A stretch of 64,000 bases of DNA from the NCBI GenBank assembly GCA_032191485.1, contig JAVDOI010000004.1:21510943-21574942 (forward strand), written 5' to 3'. Under the pieces are notes generated by a model. The model was not told the DNA's origin. It made no database searches and saw nothing but the letters and a program-made list of their open reading frames with translations. How positions within the stretch are numbered: position 1 is the first letter of the stretch; every line of letters begins with the position of its first letter. The translations under genes were made by a program, and so were the position numbers. Positions 42,313 through 54,605 of the stretch are shown in pieces. Origin of the DNA: Leptoclinus maculatus (lineage: Eukaryota; Chordata; Actinopteri; Perciformes; Stichaeidae).

Positions 42313-43630
42313 AGTCTCTTTTACAATGGGGAAAATGCTTTTCTCACAACAATACCGTGAGTGGCCACTAGGAGGCAGCAGCGTATCCAGTTCTTATTAT
42401 ACATCCATGATGTAAACATTGCACGATTATAAATCATTTTTAAAAATGGCATTATGATTTAAGAGTTATGAGATGCATTCAGGTGTTTACATAACATAAC
42501 TCCACAGAGCTTCTTACCAGCTGATGACATCATGCAGGTCTGCAGAATGTTGAGGAGTTTCCAGAGAGGAGCAACTTTTCATTGGGCTCAGCAATATCTA
42601 CTATTGATCATTATAGTATTATTATTGGTGTTTTTGCAAAGACAAAAAAAAACTAGACCTTATGATTAATGTTGAATTTTAGCCAAATTCTTTTTTCAAA
42701 AGGCAAAATATAAAATAATAGAAAAACTAAACTAAAATGAAACTCAACTCTGTATTAAGTCCTTAAAATAATGAAATGAAATCCTTAATAAATTATGAGA
42801 AAATGATCTGATCCTATCACTAACATTATTTTTTTCAAATGTATTTACTTTTTTAATTCTTTTTATTTATGCTATTATTTTCTTTTTCTTTCTTTATTTC
42901 GCTCAAATCATTTTTATTTATTTATTTATTTTTATTCTATTTATTTATTTTTTGTATGTAAATGTTTTACATCAAATGTGGAATCTACTCAGGATGATAA
43001 CTTTGTATTTTATTGCCTTATCATTTGTAAATTCATCATGTGAATAATATATATTATTTAAAGTCAGAGGGCTCTTTAAGAGGAGAGACTCTGCATCTGC
43101 TGATCTGTCAGCAGGCGCGGTGCCTCGCTCCCTCCCTCCCCCTCAGCTCGCACTCTCTGCTGCTGCACCTCGGGACACCGACAGACACCACCCGGTGAAC
43201 GGAGGAGCTCAACCCCTCATGTCGCTGCACCTGAAGCAGCCATCGGATCGCACGCGGACACTCGATCGTCATGGATAATCGATAAGAGGAGCCATAAAAT
43301 GCGCCGGCTTCCTCCGTCCTCTGCAGGTGTGAACGGTAACCGGACTAGTCTGCTGGTGGGGGTGTGTGGGGGGTTAGGGTTGGAGGACCCTTGCACGGGC
43401 CACGCTTTATCTTATGACGTCATGCATGCTTCCTCTGCAGCCATGACGTCGTCTTCTAATGCATTCGGGACGGTGGTGTTGTGGCGCGCGAACCCAGCTC
43501 TAGTGTCTCCGGGTTCGTCCTCCGCGGTGGTCTGACTGGTTCCACTGGTTCGGTGAGAAGAAGCAGCGGCAGATTGGTCGAGTGAGAAACAGAGAAACAG
43601 ACTTTCTGGACTCAGAGTGCTGCTGAAGTT

Positions 43631-43990
43631 TACTTTGTTATCATCATCATCATCATCATCATTAAACCCCAAAACAAACAACATATTTCAATAATAATAA
43701 TACAAAATAAATTCCTTAAAAAATACAAATAAAATAAATAATGCTGATAATAATAATAACAATAATATGGATTATGATGATAATAATGATGATAATAATA
43801 ATAATAACAACACTGCTGGTAATGATAATAATAATAACAACAATAATAATAATGATAAACATGACAATGATGATAATAATGATATTGATGAAAATGATAA
43901 TGATAATTATCATAACAATGATATTGATAATAAAATAATAATAACAAATGAATAATAATAATTGTAACTAAAAATGATAATAATAACAAT
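43631..43990. repeat. (TCA)n and AAT/ATG trinucleotide low-complexity block
   Basis: A pure (TCA)n run, then about 300 bp of imperfect AAT/GAT/AAC trinucleotides directly before plcxd1 exon 1. Frames read as I, M, N, D and Y runs. Confidence 0.93.
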
Positions 43991-44023
43991 ATTAATGTGT
44001 GTCCACTGAAGCTGGAGCTCAGG

Positions 44024-45478
44024 ATGTCGTCGGTGTCCGGAGTGAGTGAGCGGAGTCTGGGGGAGCTGCCCATGGAGAGCTGGATGTCTCACCTGCCGTG
44101 CGCCCTGTGGGACACCCCCCTGTACCACCTGGCCATCCCAGGTAGGAAGCCTCATAGCAGCACACTTTAGAGTGGATGGAGCTGGGTGATGAACGTTATG
44201 AGTGGAAATGCGTGTGGGCCTGTAACGATAACTACCTCTGATATATTGTCCCATAAATAATTGTGATAAACAATATCTTAAGACAATTTTGTACCACTGA
44301 TTTAATGATAATAAAATAGCATAATAATGCTAAGACACCCTTTCAAACAGCCAGTGTCGGACTCGAAAATAAAAAAGGAACAGAAAGTTTTCCAGCATGT
44401 AGGGCAGCTTATGTGTCATTGCACCATGTGAAGGCCGGCCTAGAGGGAACTTTATCACCTATATCTACTGTAGGAGCTCTAGAGGTTACTTCTGCTGGGG
44501 GGGGGGTCACATTCTTATGTAAACAAACACACGTCAACACAACACGCACTAAATCAGCAACGTGAAAATGATCGAGGTCATGTTCGTACATCGTACAATA
44601 AGTCAAAAACGTACAAAATAATCACGGTCATGTCCATATATTGTACGATAAGTTGATAACGTAATTATCGTGACAGGCCTGGTTATGGAGTGGTTTCAGT
44701 TTAATAACTCATAGTATTTTCATAACTCATAGTATTTCATAACTCATAGTATTTCATAACTCATAGTATTTCATAACTCATAGTATTTAGTAACTCATAG
44801 TATTTAAATACTCGTAGTATTTCATAACTCATAGTATTTAGTAACTCATAGTATTTAAATACTCGTAGTATTTCATAACTCATAGTATTTAGTAACTCAT
44901 AGTATTTAGTAACTCGTAGTAAAAGTGTCCTGGCTGTTATTTAAGGCGGCTCACAGCCTGATGAAGATTCTCTCTTCATTTGCTTGTCTTTTCTTTATTT
45001 GCATGCGTTTTCTTTACGTTTGCATGTACGTTGAGCTCTCAGTGCCACTGCCTTTGCTATTACACGAAACACTCAAACGTTTAGTGATGATTCCGTTTAT
45101 CATCTCCCCCCCGATCAGGCAGCCACAATGCAATAACCTACTGTCTGGATATGAACGACAGATCCCCGGTGGACCTCACCCAGCCAGACATGCTTCAAAA
45201 GCTGGACAAATACATGAAGCCTTTCATTCGCCCCTTTGTGTACAAGTGGGCGATAACGCAGGTAATAAAATAGACTCAGTATCGCTCACTGTTAAGTACC
45301 TGGACCTGGTGTAGTGAGTCCTGCATGTTTTACAGGAGTACACCATCAAGCAGCAGCTGGACTCTGGGGTCAGATACTGTGACCTGAGGATTGCACACAG
45401 GCCCAATGACAGCTCCTCTGACCTGTACTTCTACCACGGTGTTTACACCACGCTCACTGTGGAGGTGAGGCCATGGCA

Positions 45479-45531
<53 letters not shown>

Positions 45532-48500
45532 GACAGACAGACAGACAGACACATGTAGCCACAGTGACATTTATGCTCCTTAAAGGTCATCTGCATCCAC
45601 AACATTAAGTCGTGCTCAGTGAACAATCATCTCTGCAGTGGGGAAACTAAATCCTTTAATTAGATTGGTCACGGTTGGTGCGGCCATTTGGGATGTTTTT
45701 AAGGTTATTGAAGTGGGAACACGCCATTATTATTTAAAAACCTTACTCTTACTGAAGAGAAGCCACCGTGACTACGAGTAACAGTTACAGGATAATAGTA
45801 TGTAGAGTAAGGGGTCATTCAAAAGTTGCGTTTAAACGCGTGAAAATGCGTGAAAAAGCGTGAAAAACGCCGGCTGTACCACATTTTATCCAAGGTAAGA
45901 TAATTTAGCAGTAAGCCTCAAGAATAACTGGATTTCCAGCTATGTAAATCCCTCACGGTAAACCTATTGGTTTGCGCACTGATGTTTTAATAATATAAAC
46001 TCATGTTTACAATGTTTACTGAGGTAACAAATCAAGAGAGAAGTAGAGTCATTTTCTCATAGACTTCTATACAACCAGAGGAGTCGCCCCCTGATGGACA
46101 CTAGAGAGAATGCAGCTTTAACACATGAAGCATTGGCTTCACTCTTCGTAACGTTTCTGGCAATATTAATGTGGAGCAGCAAACACTTTGATATCTTGTG
46201 TATCCAGAACTGGCAGGTTGTTACAGACTTCCATCATATCTTATCAGACCCATGTGAGTCCTACCAGATAACTGGTGTTTCACTCCTGCTGTTAGCTCAT
46301 TTAAAACAAGGCTGTGGATCGGCAGCAGAAGCAGACTAACTTGTGTTTTCCCCTGGCAGACCGTTCTCATGGAGATAAGCAAGTGGCTGGACTCTCATCC
46401 CAAAGAAGTGGTCATCCTCTCCTTCAGCCACTTCCTGGACCTGAGCCAGGAGCTCCACACTCTGCTGCTCTCGACCATACGCAACGTCTTCACCTCCAAA
46501 CTCTGCCCCAAAATGGTACGGCTCCTCCTCCGCCGCTGAGTGAGGACTTGAAGAAGAAGGCTGGTCATAATCTACATGTTTGTTATTGTCAATCAATCCT
46601 TTGAAAAAAGACCAAAACCCACCAGTTGATTGATTTTGATAATAAGTACGTCTGTGCAGCCAAAATCTTAATAAGATTGGTTAAGTCCTTCATCAGGGCA
46701 AGAACCAAATGGTTTAATTTGGGCCTTTTTTAGGCCCAATCCTAAATCTCCACACATTTACTGAGTTTGAGGCGAGTTTCTCTTTAAAGTCCGTGAGGGT
46801 TTAGTTCTTCTGTCAAATCCTCGAGTGTTTGAGTCTCTCTCAGACATTTTGAGCTCTTTATGAACCCTTTCTGTAAGTCCGCATTTCTGCAGACTTTGCC
46901 TGAGGCTATTACCCACAATTCATTGCAATATGACATTAAACACAGGGTTACCAGTGGAAGCTGGAGACATTAATACTTAAAAACATAAAATCAGAGGATT
47001 TCAAACAGAGACTTTTATAACACAGCTGGTTTATTTATCAAACATTTAATTTTGTTATTGAAGCTGTGTTGATTAAAAAACGAGTACCGGTAAATAGATT
47101 GTTAATTTATTTTACCTCTCATCTTGTGAGGATAAATTCCTGGAAGACCTCCAAATCAAGCGGTAAAGAAATATAAAATAAATGCCCACAATTTGTATAT
47201 AACGTGCTATGACGTGATACGTCGCAGGAAAGTAGCGTCTCATTCACACTCAACCACTTACCAGGTGAGCTCAGTTAAATCTCTAAAGGGTCAGGGTTTA
47301 AGGCCTTAGAGGGGACAAAGGGATTGGACCTTTATACATGTTGGCAAGTAAGTCACATGATCAGTACGGACAAGTAGGTCACGTGCACGGTAGTAACAGT
47401 TCATTACAGATATCAGACGTAGACCAGATAGAAAACTCAATAAGGAGAAGAGAATCATAAACCATAGAAGCTTTTAGAGAAATCTTTTTATTGATTTCTA
47501 TGACAAAAATATAGAATAACGCCAGCCTTATCCTTTACATAACATTTATGAACAAACGTATCGGTCATTGTGATTGATTTCAGGAAGTGTTAACCCTTCG
47601 TAACCTGTGGGCTTTGGGCTACAACGTGATCGTGTCCTACGAACACAACATCTCCAGCTGTCACGGCGACCTGTGGCCACACATCCCGTACTGGTGGGCC
47701 AACAAATGCAAAGCTGAGGCTCTCATCGAGGAGTTTGAACACAGGAAGCAACACGGCAGACCCGGTAATATAAATATATTACTTTAATTGAATTCTTTAT
47801 TTTGGGACAGTAGCTTGAATTACAAAACATACATCAGCAGGAGGATCTCTTTATTTCTTCTGCCGTCCACAATCAAGGGGAGACTTGAAAGAAAATGGAA
47901 TAAAAGTCAATGAGGTTAAATGAAGTAAAACATTACAGAATAATTGATTCTATATCTACTCAAAATCTGTCCGTAAGGGTTTTACATATTTGACCAAAGA
48001 CTGTATATAAGAAGTGGACGTAGTCGTCACGACGTCTCTCGTTGGTGGACGTTTTGAAGCCTCAGGTTTGGCATTTTAGCCGTCACCATCTTGTTTTTTT
48101 GCAACCAGTGAACAGGAAGTGACCATTTTGACTGAGGAGGAGTGACGTAGAGACGCCGTATACGTCTCTGGTAGAGACCTGTCAATCACTGTGTAGCCCC
48201 GCCCTAAAGCATACCCTGCTTTATGGTCTGTTTGACTCTAAATGGACCATAATTTACTAAATGAACATCATGCTGTATTGAAGAAGACTTGAGACTAGAG
48301 ATTGAGACCATAAACTCATGTTTACAATGTTTACTGAGGTAATAAATCAAGAGAGAAGTAGAGTCATTTTCTCATAGACTTCTATACAACCAGAGGAGTC
48401 GCCCCCTGATGGACACTAGAGAGAATGTAGGTTTAACACATGAAGCTTTGACTTCACTTTAAAGAACCGGAGGTTGTGGCCTGGATATGAGGAGAATATA

Positions 48501-48888
48501 AACTAGATCATAAATTACAAATAATTCAATGATGTGCTTATGATCCCGGGTTCCAGCCAAATTAAATAGATCATAGATTTAGTCTTCTTTCACGCTGTCT
48601 ATAAGTTTGATATAATACTTTTTTACACGTGTGTGTGTTTCAGGAGGTTTCTTCGTCACAGGAATCAATCTGACGGAGGACCTGAAGTACATCTGCACTC
48701 ACCCTACAGAGTCCCTGAAGGACTTGGTGACGTCCACGTATCCGGCCCTGCTGAGCTGGGTCATGGAGCAGACTCCCGGCTCCAGAGTCGGCTCTCTCAA
48801 CATCATCGCCGGGGATTTCATCACAGAGAGCCAGTTCGTGCCGACCGTCGTCACGCTGAATGAGAAACTACTGAAATGGTCCTCGTGA
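44024..48888 (+). CDS. plcxd1: PI-PLC X domain-containing protein 1, copy 1
   Basis: Exons 44024-44141, 45119-45261, 45336-45464, 46360-46515, 47584-47764, 48644-48888; 323 residues, the same length as human PLCXD1. It is a single X-type TIM-barrel half with no Y, PH, EF or C2 domain. Candidate catalytic histidines are His42 (PGSHN) and His121 (FYHGVYTT), with DLRIAH at 103-108. Other family signatures: WLDSHPKEVVILSFSHF, LWPHIPYWWANKCKAEALIE, GGFFVTGINLTEDL and SLNIIAGDFI. Family role: phosphoinositide-specific phospholipase C-like activity, poorly characterised in vivo. Odd point: GSHN where relatives usually have GSHD. Intron 1 contains a 17-bp minisatellite; introns hold repeat A fragments. 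A GC-rich 5' region with possible noncoding exon sequence lies at 43085-43560. Confidence 0.94.
44703..44922. repeat. About 17-bp minisatellite
   Basis: About twelve units of TAACTCATAGTATTTCA with AGT/AAA variants, in plcxd1 intron 1. Confidence 0.95.
45478..45551. repeat. (CA)n then (CAGA)n microsatellite
   Basis: CA units to about 45526 followed by six CAGA units, right after the donor of plcxd1 exon 3. Confidence 0.95.
45992..46143 (-). repeat. Dispersed repeat A, 5' fragment
   Basis: Reverse complement of the first third: AACTCATGTTTACAATG through GAGGAGTCGCCCCCTG to TTAACACATGAAGC. Confidence 0.88.
47999..48477 (-). repeat. Dispersed repeat A, near-full copy
   Basis: Runs from AGACTGTATATAAGAAGTGG to AAAGAACCGGAGGTTG on the plus strand, in the last plcxd1 intron. 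The GCCTCCTG terminus is missing. Confidence 0.92.
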
Positions 48889-50732
48889 CTTTTCACCAAT
48901 TTGCATTATTCTACAAGAAGCGAATCACAGCATGAGCTTGTTTTGTGACGGGAAAAAGTACTTGAATTATTGGTTTGAATATTATAAATGCACTTATCTG
49001 AAGGTAGTGAAATGTACATTTCAGTCTTAAAAAACAGACTTTTTTGGTATTTTTGACCGGCACTGTTTACATTCAGTTCACTATTTATGCAACGTACTGT
49101 ATCAGTTTTCACGAGTCAGCAAAAGGTGGCCGGTTTATTGTTACGGTGACCAGCAATAATAACACAACTAATCTCACCTGGACATTTTAGAAGAGGAAGC
49201 ACAAACGATGTATTCAATGAGCACATACGATTGTAATGTACAAACTTTTATAATTATGACATTTCACCTATATACACGTATTAATCCATAGAGAATGTAG
49301 ACGAGACATCAGACTTATGCAAAAATGCATGGGCATCTTATTTGCATGAACCCAAACCGTGACTGTTTTACTTATAATATTGACTTGAGCCAACAGGTGA
49401 GACCTTGTCTTAGAGCAGTGCTGCACCGCTGTGCCTGTGGAGGTCAAGCCTTTCCAATAAACATGAACATTTTCAAACAAATCGCCTCAATTTATTCAAC
49501 AACCATTCAGATGTACAAATCAACGGCATGGGACGATATGAATATGTCCCAATTATCACGATAATCATCAAAATATGCTTGAAATAACAAAATCATAATC
49601 ATTTCACCAAATAGTTTTGTTTTATTGCATCCGAGAGACAAACCTTTTTATAGTGAACATCCTTTTTAGTGAATAATAAACAATCTTAAATATGGTGATC
49701 AATAAGACCGGTTATCGGTACTCGATTCCTTTAAGGTAGCGACCAAAACAACTCTCCAGTCAAACTTTACCTGCAATCTATCTCATATTTGTATCACCCA
49801 GATCTAGAAAGAAAACACTATTTGTATGGTTTTGCTAACAGCCAATCACCACAAGTGATTTAATGCTACGGCAGCAGCTACAACCTTCACAGCTGGGTTT
49901 ACCAGCCTGCACTGAACCGGCAGCTAGCAGCTAACAGTGCAAACAGAGCTAACATTGTTAACCTGGTTCTACCCCCCAGGTTAAGCTCCGGTTATTCTTT
50001 CAACAAGAACGGTTGCAGTGGTTGTGCAGGTTTCTCCTGTAGTTAGGTCATGTTGGACATGCATGGAGAGACTCTCTGAAGCTCTCTGTTGGTATCGGTG
50101 TCACTTTAAGGGTTCTGGTGAGCTTGTTTTTAAACGATACCCAGCCCTACTAATCATAAATCATATGGTCCCCCTGCATTAATAAAGAATAAAAAAAACG
50201 TTTATTCTTGTATATTTTAAGCAGCTCTATTTGTCACTTACTCTCCATGATAGAGAGCTTTTTAAGTCATCACATTGTCCGTAATGGTCCATATATTTGG
50301 GAGAAGATACTATCTGTGTTCACCAACGTTACATAAAACAATAAGAATGTACCTTCTTCTCTACATTCTGTTCTTCTATTCCAGCTCAACTTGTTTCTTC
50401 TTTTCCTTTAGCTCCGCCCCCTTCTACGTCATAGAAACACGTCAGTAATGTGTTTGCAGACACGTAGAAACACAAAGTGACCTGTTTCTTCTGAAGCTCA
50501 TGAATTCCCAGATTGTCTTCAGATAAACATTTGTGAGTGACTCGTTATGTAGCGAAGCTGTCAATCAACAGAAGAATGAGGAAATATAAAGTCAGCTCCT
50601 CTTCCTGTTGTTGTGTCTGCGGTCGATCATTTAAAGGAATTAGATAAAGGAAGAGGATCGAACATGTGATGACTAGCCTCGGATCTACACTACAGACCTG
50701 GTTTTAGTGAGTCTCTCTCCCGCAGGTCCGAC
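48889..50732. other. plcxd1 3' UTR and gap to the second PLCXD gene
   Basis: A candidate poly(A) signal AATAAA is at 49456-49461. No exon or strong repeat was recognised. The next gene starts only 1.8 kb after the stop. Confidence 0.6.
49456..49461 (+). terminator. plcxd1: Candidate poly(A) signal of plcxd1
   Basis: AATAAA about 570 bp past the stop codon. Confidence 0.4.
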
Positions 50733-53686
50733 ATGGATCCCCGCTGTCAGGACTGGATGTCGGGTCTCCCGGAGGAGCTGTGGGACGTTCCCCTGACTAA
50801 CCTGGCCATACCCGGTAAATAACACCTCTTCTCCTCAGTGTTGCTAATTCTCCATTCATGAGAAATAAAGTCATAGAAGCACAGAGGAAGCATTAGATTA
50901 GATAACGTCTCAGAAGACAGAAGGTTTCTATAAATACTGGTCTAAAGACTTTAACCTTCATTTATCATTATTGAGGGGTGACCCTCGTTTATAATGACGT
51001 CGAGTCAATTACAGAAAAACAACAAGAAAGAGAAGTATTAAGAGAAAAGAGGTCATATCTTTATCAAACACTAAAAGACAATAAAGTAATTTGATAAATT
51101 AACATCATTAAAATATTAAATAAATGGTTGTGCAAAAAACACCCAGAATTCACTAGTAAGGATAATTTGGTAGATAAATTAAAATAATTGAAATAAAATA
51201 AAGTTATGTAAAAAGCCCTAGAATTGAAGAAATAGGGCAGATACTTTTACAAATTAACATAATTAAAATGTAAAATAAAATACAGTTAAGTACAAAAAAA
51301 CAACATGATTTTAAAATGAGGGTAGATCATTTGATAGATAACTTAAAATAAGAACGTTATATAAAAATATTTTACATGGAAAATAAAACCTGTAAAACAC
51401 TAACAAGTAGAGTTTAGGAGGTTTAAAATGTCCATAAAGTTGAAGTGAGTTGATTTTCTGGTTCTGTATTTTTACTACTAAATTAACAGCAGTTTGTAGT
51501 TCACCTAAAGTAGCTGGAACGTGAAGAAGAGAGAACCAGTCAATGTAATTGGTTCATCCATATTCATGTTACACCAGCAAAATTACATAATTTCTGATTA
51601 TTATTTATTTCTCAAAAATAATGTCCAAGTATCTCAAAACAATGACTTAGTATCTCAAAACAATGACTTAGTATTTCAAAACAATGACTTAGTATCTCAA
51701 AACAATGACTTAGTATCTCAAAACAATGACTTAGTATCTCAAAACAATGACTTAGTATCACCTGTTTTGGTTTATTTATTAATTCCAGGAGTCTCAGTGA
51801 GACCACGGTCTCTTTTGGAGGAATAACCTGAGAACACATTACATATAAACACAAGACTGCAGTTCCACAAACGGTCACCACACAGACAGACAGGAAATAA
51901 AGCTTGTCCGTTCTCTGTTCACCCAGGGAGCCATGACGCCATGAGCTACTGTCTGGACATCAACTCCCCGTTGATCCCGTCTGAACCGGACACCTTCAGG
52001 CTCCTGGACGGACTTTTCTACTGTTTCACCAGACCTGCCATCTTTAAATGGGCCACAACACAGGTGTGTGTGTGTGTGTGTGTGTGTGGTGTGAGGACCC
52101 CTATGGGATTAAGGCAGTACCACATATAGAAGAGTTTCTCTTCCTCTTCCTCTTCCTCGCAGGACAAAAGCATCGAGGAGCAGCTTTCGATGGGGATTCG
52201 ATTCTTCGATCTGCGTATCGCTCACAAACCCAAAGACTCATCCAGAGACCTGTACTTCACACACGTCATATACACACATTTAACAGTTTTGGTGAGTTTA
52301 ATCGTCTTAAAGAACATCTGTATATCAGTTACTCATCCTGTGTTACTTTGAATCTTTGAAGTTTTTCTCTCATCTCTTCACGGTGAATGTAGAGTAAATA
52401 AAACAGAGAAAAGTCTTGATGAATAGAAGTAACTAACAACAGCAAAACTAAATGAAACATCAGAAAAAGAGGAACAAGGACAGTTTTTCTGAGCTTTTGC
52501 ACCACGAAAAAAAGTCGTCAACCAATCACATTGCTTAACAACATCATGTAGGCTCCATTGTCTCAACTAGGAGGGCCAGATCCACTCCTTCCTCTTTCCT
52601 TCACAATAAATATTGTATATATATATATATTAATAATAATATTTTAGGCTTTTACAGCATAATTACATTAAATGTCTTCTACTACAGGAAACACTGTCGT
52701 CTGTTGCCGTCTGGCTGGAGTCTCACCCAAAGGAGGTCGTTATTCTGGCCTGCAGCCATTTTGAGGGAATGGACGACAAACTCCATCAGTCGTTCATTTT
52801 CTCCCTGAAGAAGCTTTTCGGATCAAGACTCTGCCCCCAGAAGGTCAGCTGTCTCCTCCTATAGAAACCATAGAGCACCTGTTGGGCTCTGGTTAGGGGC
52901 CAAATATGTTAGTGGCCCCTGGGCCAGAGCCTCTGCTTCACTGTTAATCTTTCTTGTTTGGAAGTCCACAAAGAGACGCTAAATAAACAAAAATGGACAT
53001 AAAACTACAAAGACATGCAAACAACCAAAAGACACAGAGTACGACTACAACGGGCTTTACATCTCTGCTCCCAGGGGCCTGTCGTCTCATAATCTGTCCA
53101 TGATAGAACCAACACAAAGCCTCACACAGACCCTAACGTGTGCTCCACAGGAACCAGTCCTGACCCTGCGGAGCCTGTGGACGTCTGGTTACCAGGTCGT
53201 CCTGTCCTACGACTCCCAGTTTGCAGCGAGACATGCGGAGCTGTGGCCCCCCATCCCTTACTGGTGGGCCAACCAGCGCACAGCGCAGGGAGTCACCAGC
53301 TACCTGGACTGGAACAAAGACCTGGGACGTCCAGGTGAGGTTCTTTAACACTTTAAACGTTTGACTCTCACTGCTAACTTGAGTACCAAACATCACAGCG
53401 CTTTGTGTCTTTGTGTCTCCACGTTTGTCCAGAGGGCTTCTTCGTCTCCGGCCTGAACCTCACAGCTGACAGGTTTTACATCGCCGAGCACCCAAAGCAG
53501 TCTCTGCGGACGCTGACCTTCAGTAACTGGGAGGGTTTGAGGACGTGGCTGGAGAAGCAGGAACCAGGATCAGACCCCAAGAGCCTCAACATCATCGCAG
53601 GAGACTTTGCGGGTCCACTTCCTCTATGCTCTCTGGTCATCGCACTGAACCAGAAACTACTGCGGAAGAAGGCCGTCAAATGTTAA
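50733..53686 (+). CDS. PI-PLC X domain-containing protein 1-like, tandem copy 2
   Basis: Exons 50733-50814, 51927-52063, 52163-52291, 52688-52843, 53151-53334, 53433-53686; 313 residues. Exon number and phases match the upstream copy exactly, and the two middle exons have identical lengths (129 and 156 bp), showing tandem gene duplication. It keeps the canonical PGSHD (His30) and FTHVIYTH (His107), plus DLRIAH, WLESHPKEVVILACSHF, LWPPIPYWWAN, GFFVSGLNLTADR and SLNIIAGDFAG. The N terminus is shorter than in copy 1. In human there is one PLCXD1; the orthology of each fish copy cannot be settled here. Candidate poly(A) signal at 54129. Confidence 0.93.
51629..51754. repeat. 21-bp tandem repeat, 6 units
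   Basis: Six units of GTATCTCAAAACAATGACTT plus A, in intron 1 of the second PLCXD gene. The open frame through it (repeating SQNNDLV) is intronic. Confidence 0.97.
52955..53050 (+). repeat. CAAAGAGACAC-type minisatellite fragment
   Basis: CCACAAAGAGACGCTAAATA and ACTACAAAGACATGC units in intron 4 of the second PLCXD gene. It is flanked by GGGGCC-containing sequence similar to that near 9650. Confidence 0.7.
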
Positions 53687-53910
53687 AGACTACAAAGAGA
53701 CACAAGATGAGCAGAAACAGACACAATAGAAAATAACCAAAATGAGACACAAAAATGACTGCAGAGATGCAATATGACCAAAAAAACACAAAAGACAGAA
53801 TACTACTACAAAGAGATGCAATATGAACAAAATGAGACACAAAGACCACACGACTACAAAAAGACACACTGGACCAGAAACGTAAGAACGCCGTCAAATG
53901 TTAAAAAAAC
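53686..53910 (+). repeat. CAAAGAGACAC-type minisatellite in the 3' UTR, ending in a copy of the CDS end
   Basis: Degenerate ACTACAAAGAGACACAA units begin at the stop codon. At 53870-53903, ACCAGAAAC..AAGAACGCCG and TCAAATGTTAA repeat the last codons and stop of the upstream CDS (53650-53686). Confidence 0.8.
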
Positions 53911-54128
53911 ATTTTTTATTCCACAGGAGCTGAAACCAAATGACCTTCTGAATACATAATTTCCTTTTCAGTTCTTGTGTCCGTTCAGAAGCGTCTACAT
54001 GACGAGTTCTAACTGAAGGAAACCTGAGTTTCTTACATTCCGTTTTTATTCCACCAGAAAACATTCTGTATGTTGTGACTCTACAGCTCTGATGTGCAAT
54101 ACGTTTACAATAACGTACGTCATTCTTT

Positions 54129-54134
54129 AATAAA
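54129..54134 (+). terminator. Candidate poly(A) signal of the second PLCXD gene
   Basis: AATAAA about 440 bp after the stop. The convergent gtpbp6 has a candidate AATAAA on the minus strand at about 54357-54352. Confidence 0.45.
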
Positions 54135-54605
54135 ATTATACGGTCAAATATTTGATATTATACAATACATAGTCTTTATGTCTGTGGTTCAGTTTGCAGT
54201 AATGAGTTTCCAGAGTACAATAATAACAGATTGTCTTTTCCTGCTTTAAGAAACCGTGAGTCGACTACACAGAAAGGTGTTGTCCACTAATAGATCAGTT
54301 GATTTAATTAACAGGTTTAATTGACAAAGAATCACAGAAAAAAAGACATTTTTTATTTCTTGGAAATAAATTATTCAGCATGAAAAAAAAGCATAAACAA
54401 CGACTAATCTTAGCACCTTATCAAGATGCTAACATTTAGCTAGCTCTGGCTAACGCTACACTCTCGGTTCTTTCTCGTCTCTGTGGGAGAGCTGCACATG
54501 CTCAGTAGGGATCAGGGAGCCAGTGACACGTGTTGTTCCTGTGTGGCATAAATGAGCTGATAAATCATTGGAAGGCTGCAGCAGGAGGGATCACTTTCTT
54601 CTCCG

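Larger units (their letters stand above)
38990..43060. other. jade3 3' UTR and intergenic region to the PLCXD pair
   Basis: Holds a C30 run (39234-39263), a 24-bp tandem array, a 75-bp duplication, AT-rich tracts (40735-40900) and a near-full repeat A copy. No exon was recognised. A plausible jade3 poly(A) signal AATAAA is at 40084. Confidence 0.6.

Noticed and set aside
43630..44073. 147-codon frame of Y/H/I runs
   Set aside because: Translation of AAT/ATG trinucleotide repeats.
51612..51881. Repetitive peptide frames (SQNNDLV or EILSHCF repeats)
   Set aside because: Caused by the 21-bp tandem array in an intron; no start context or splice support.
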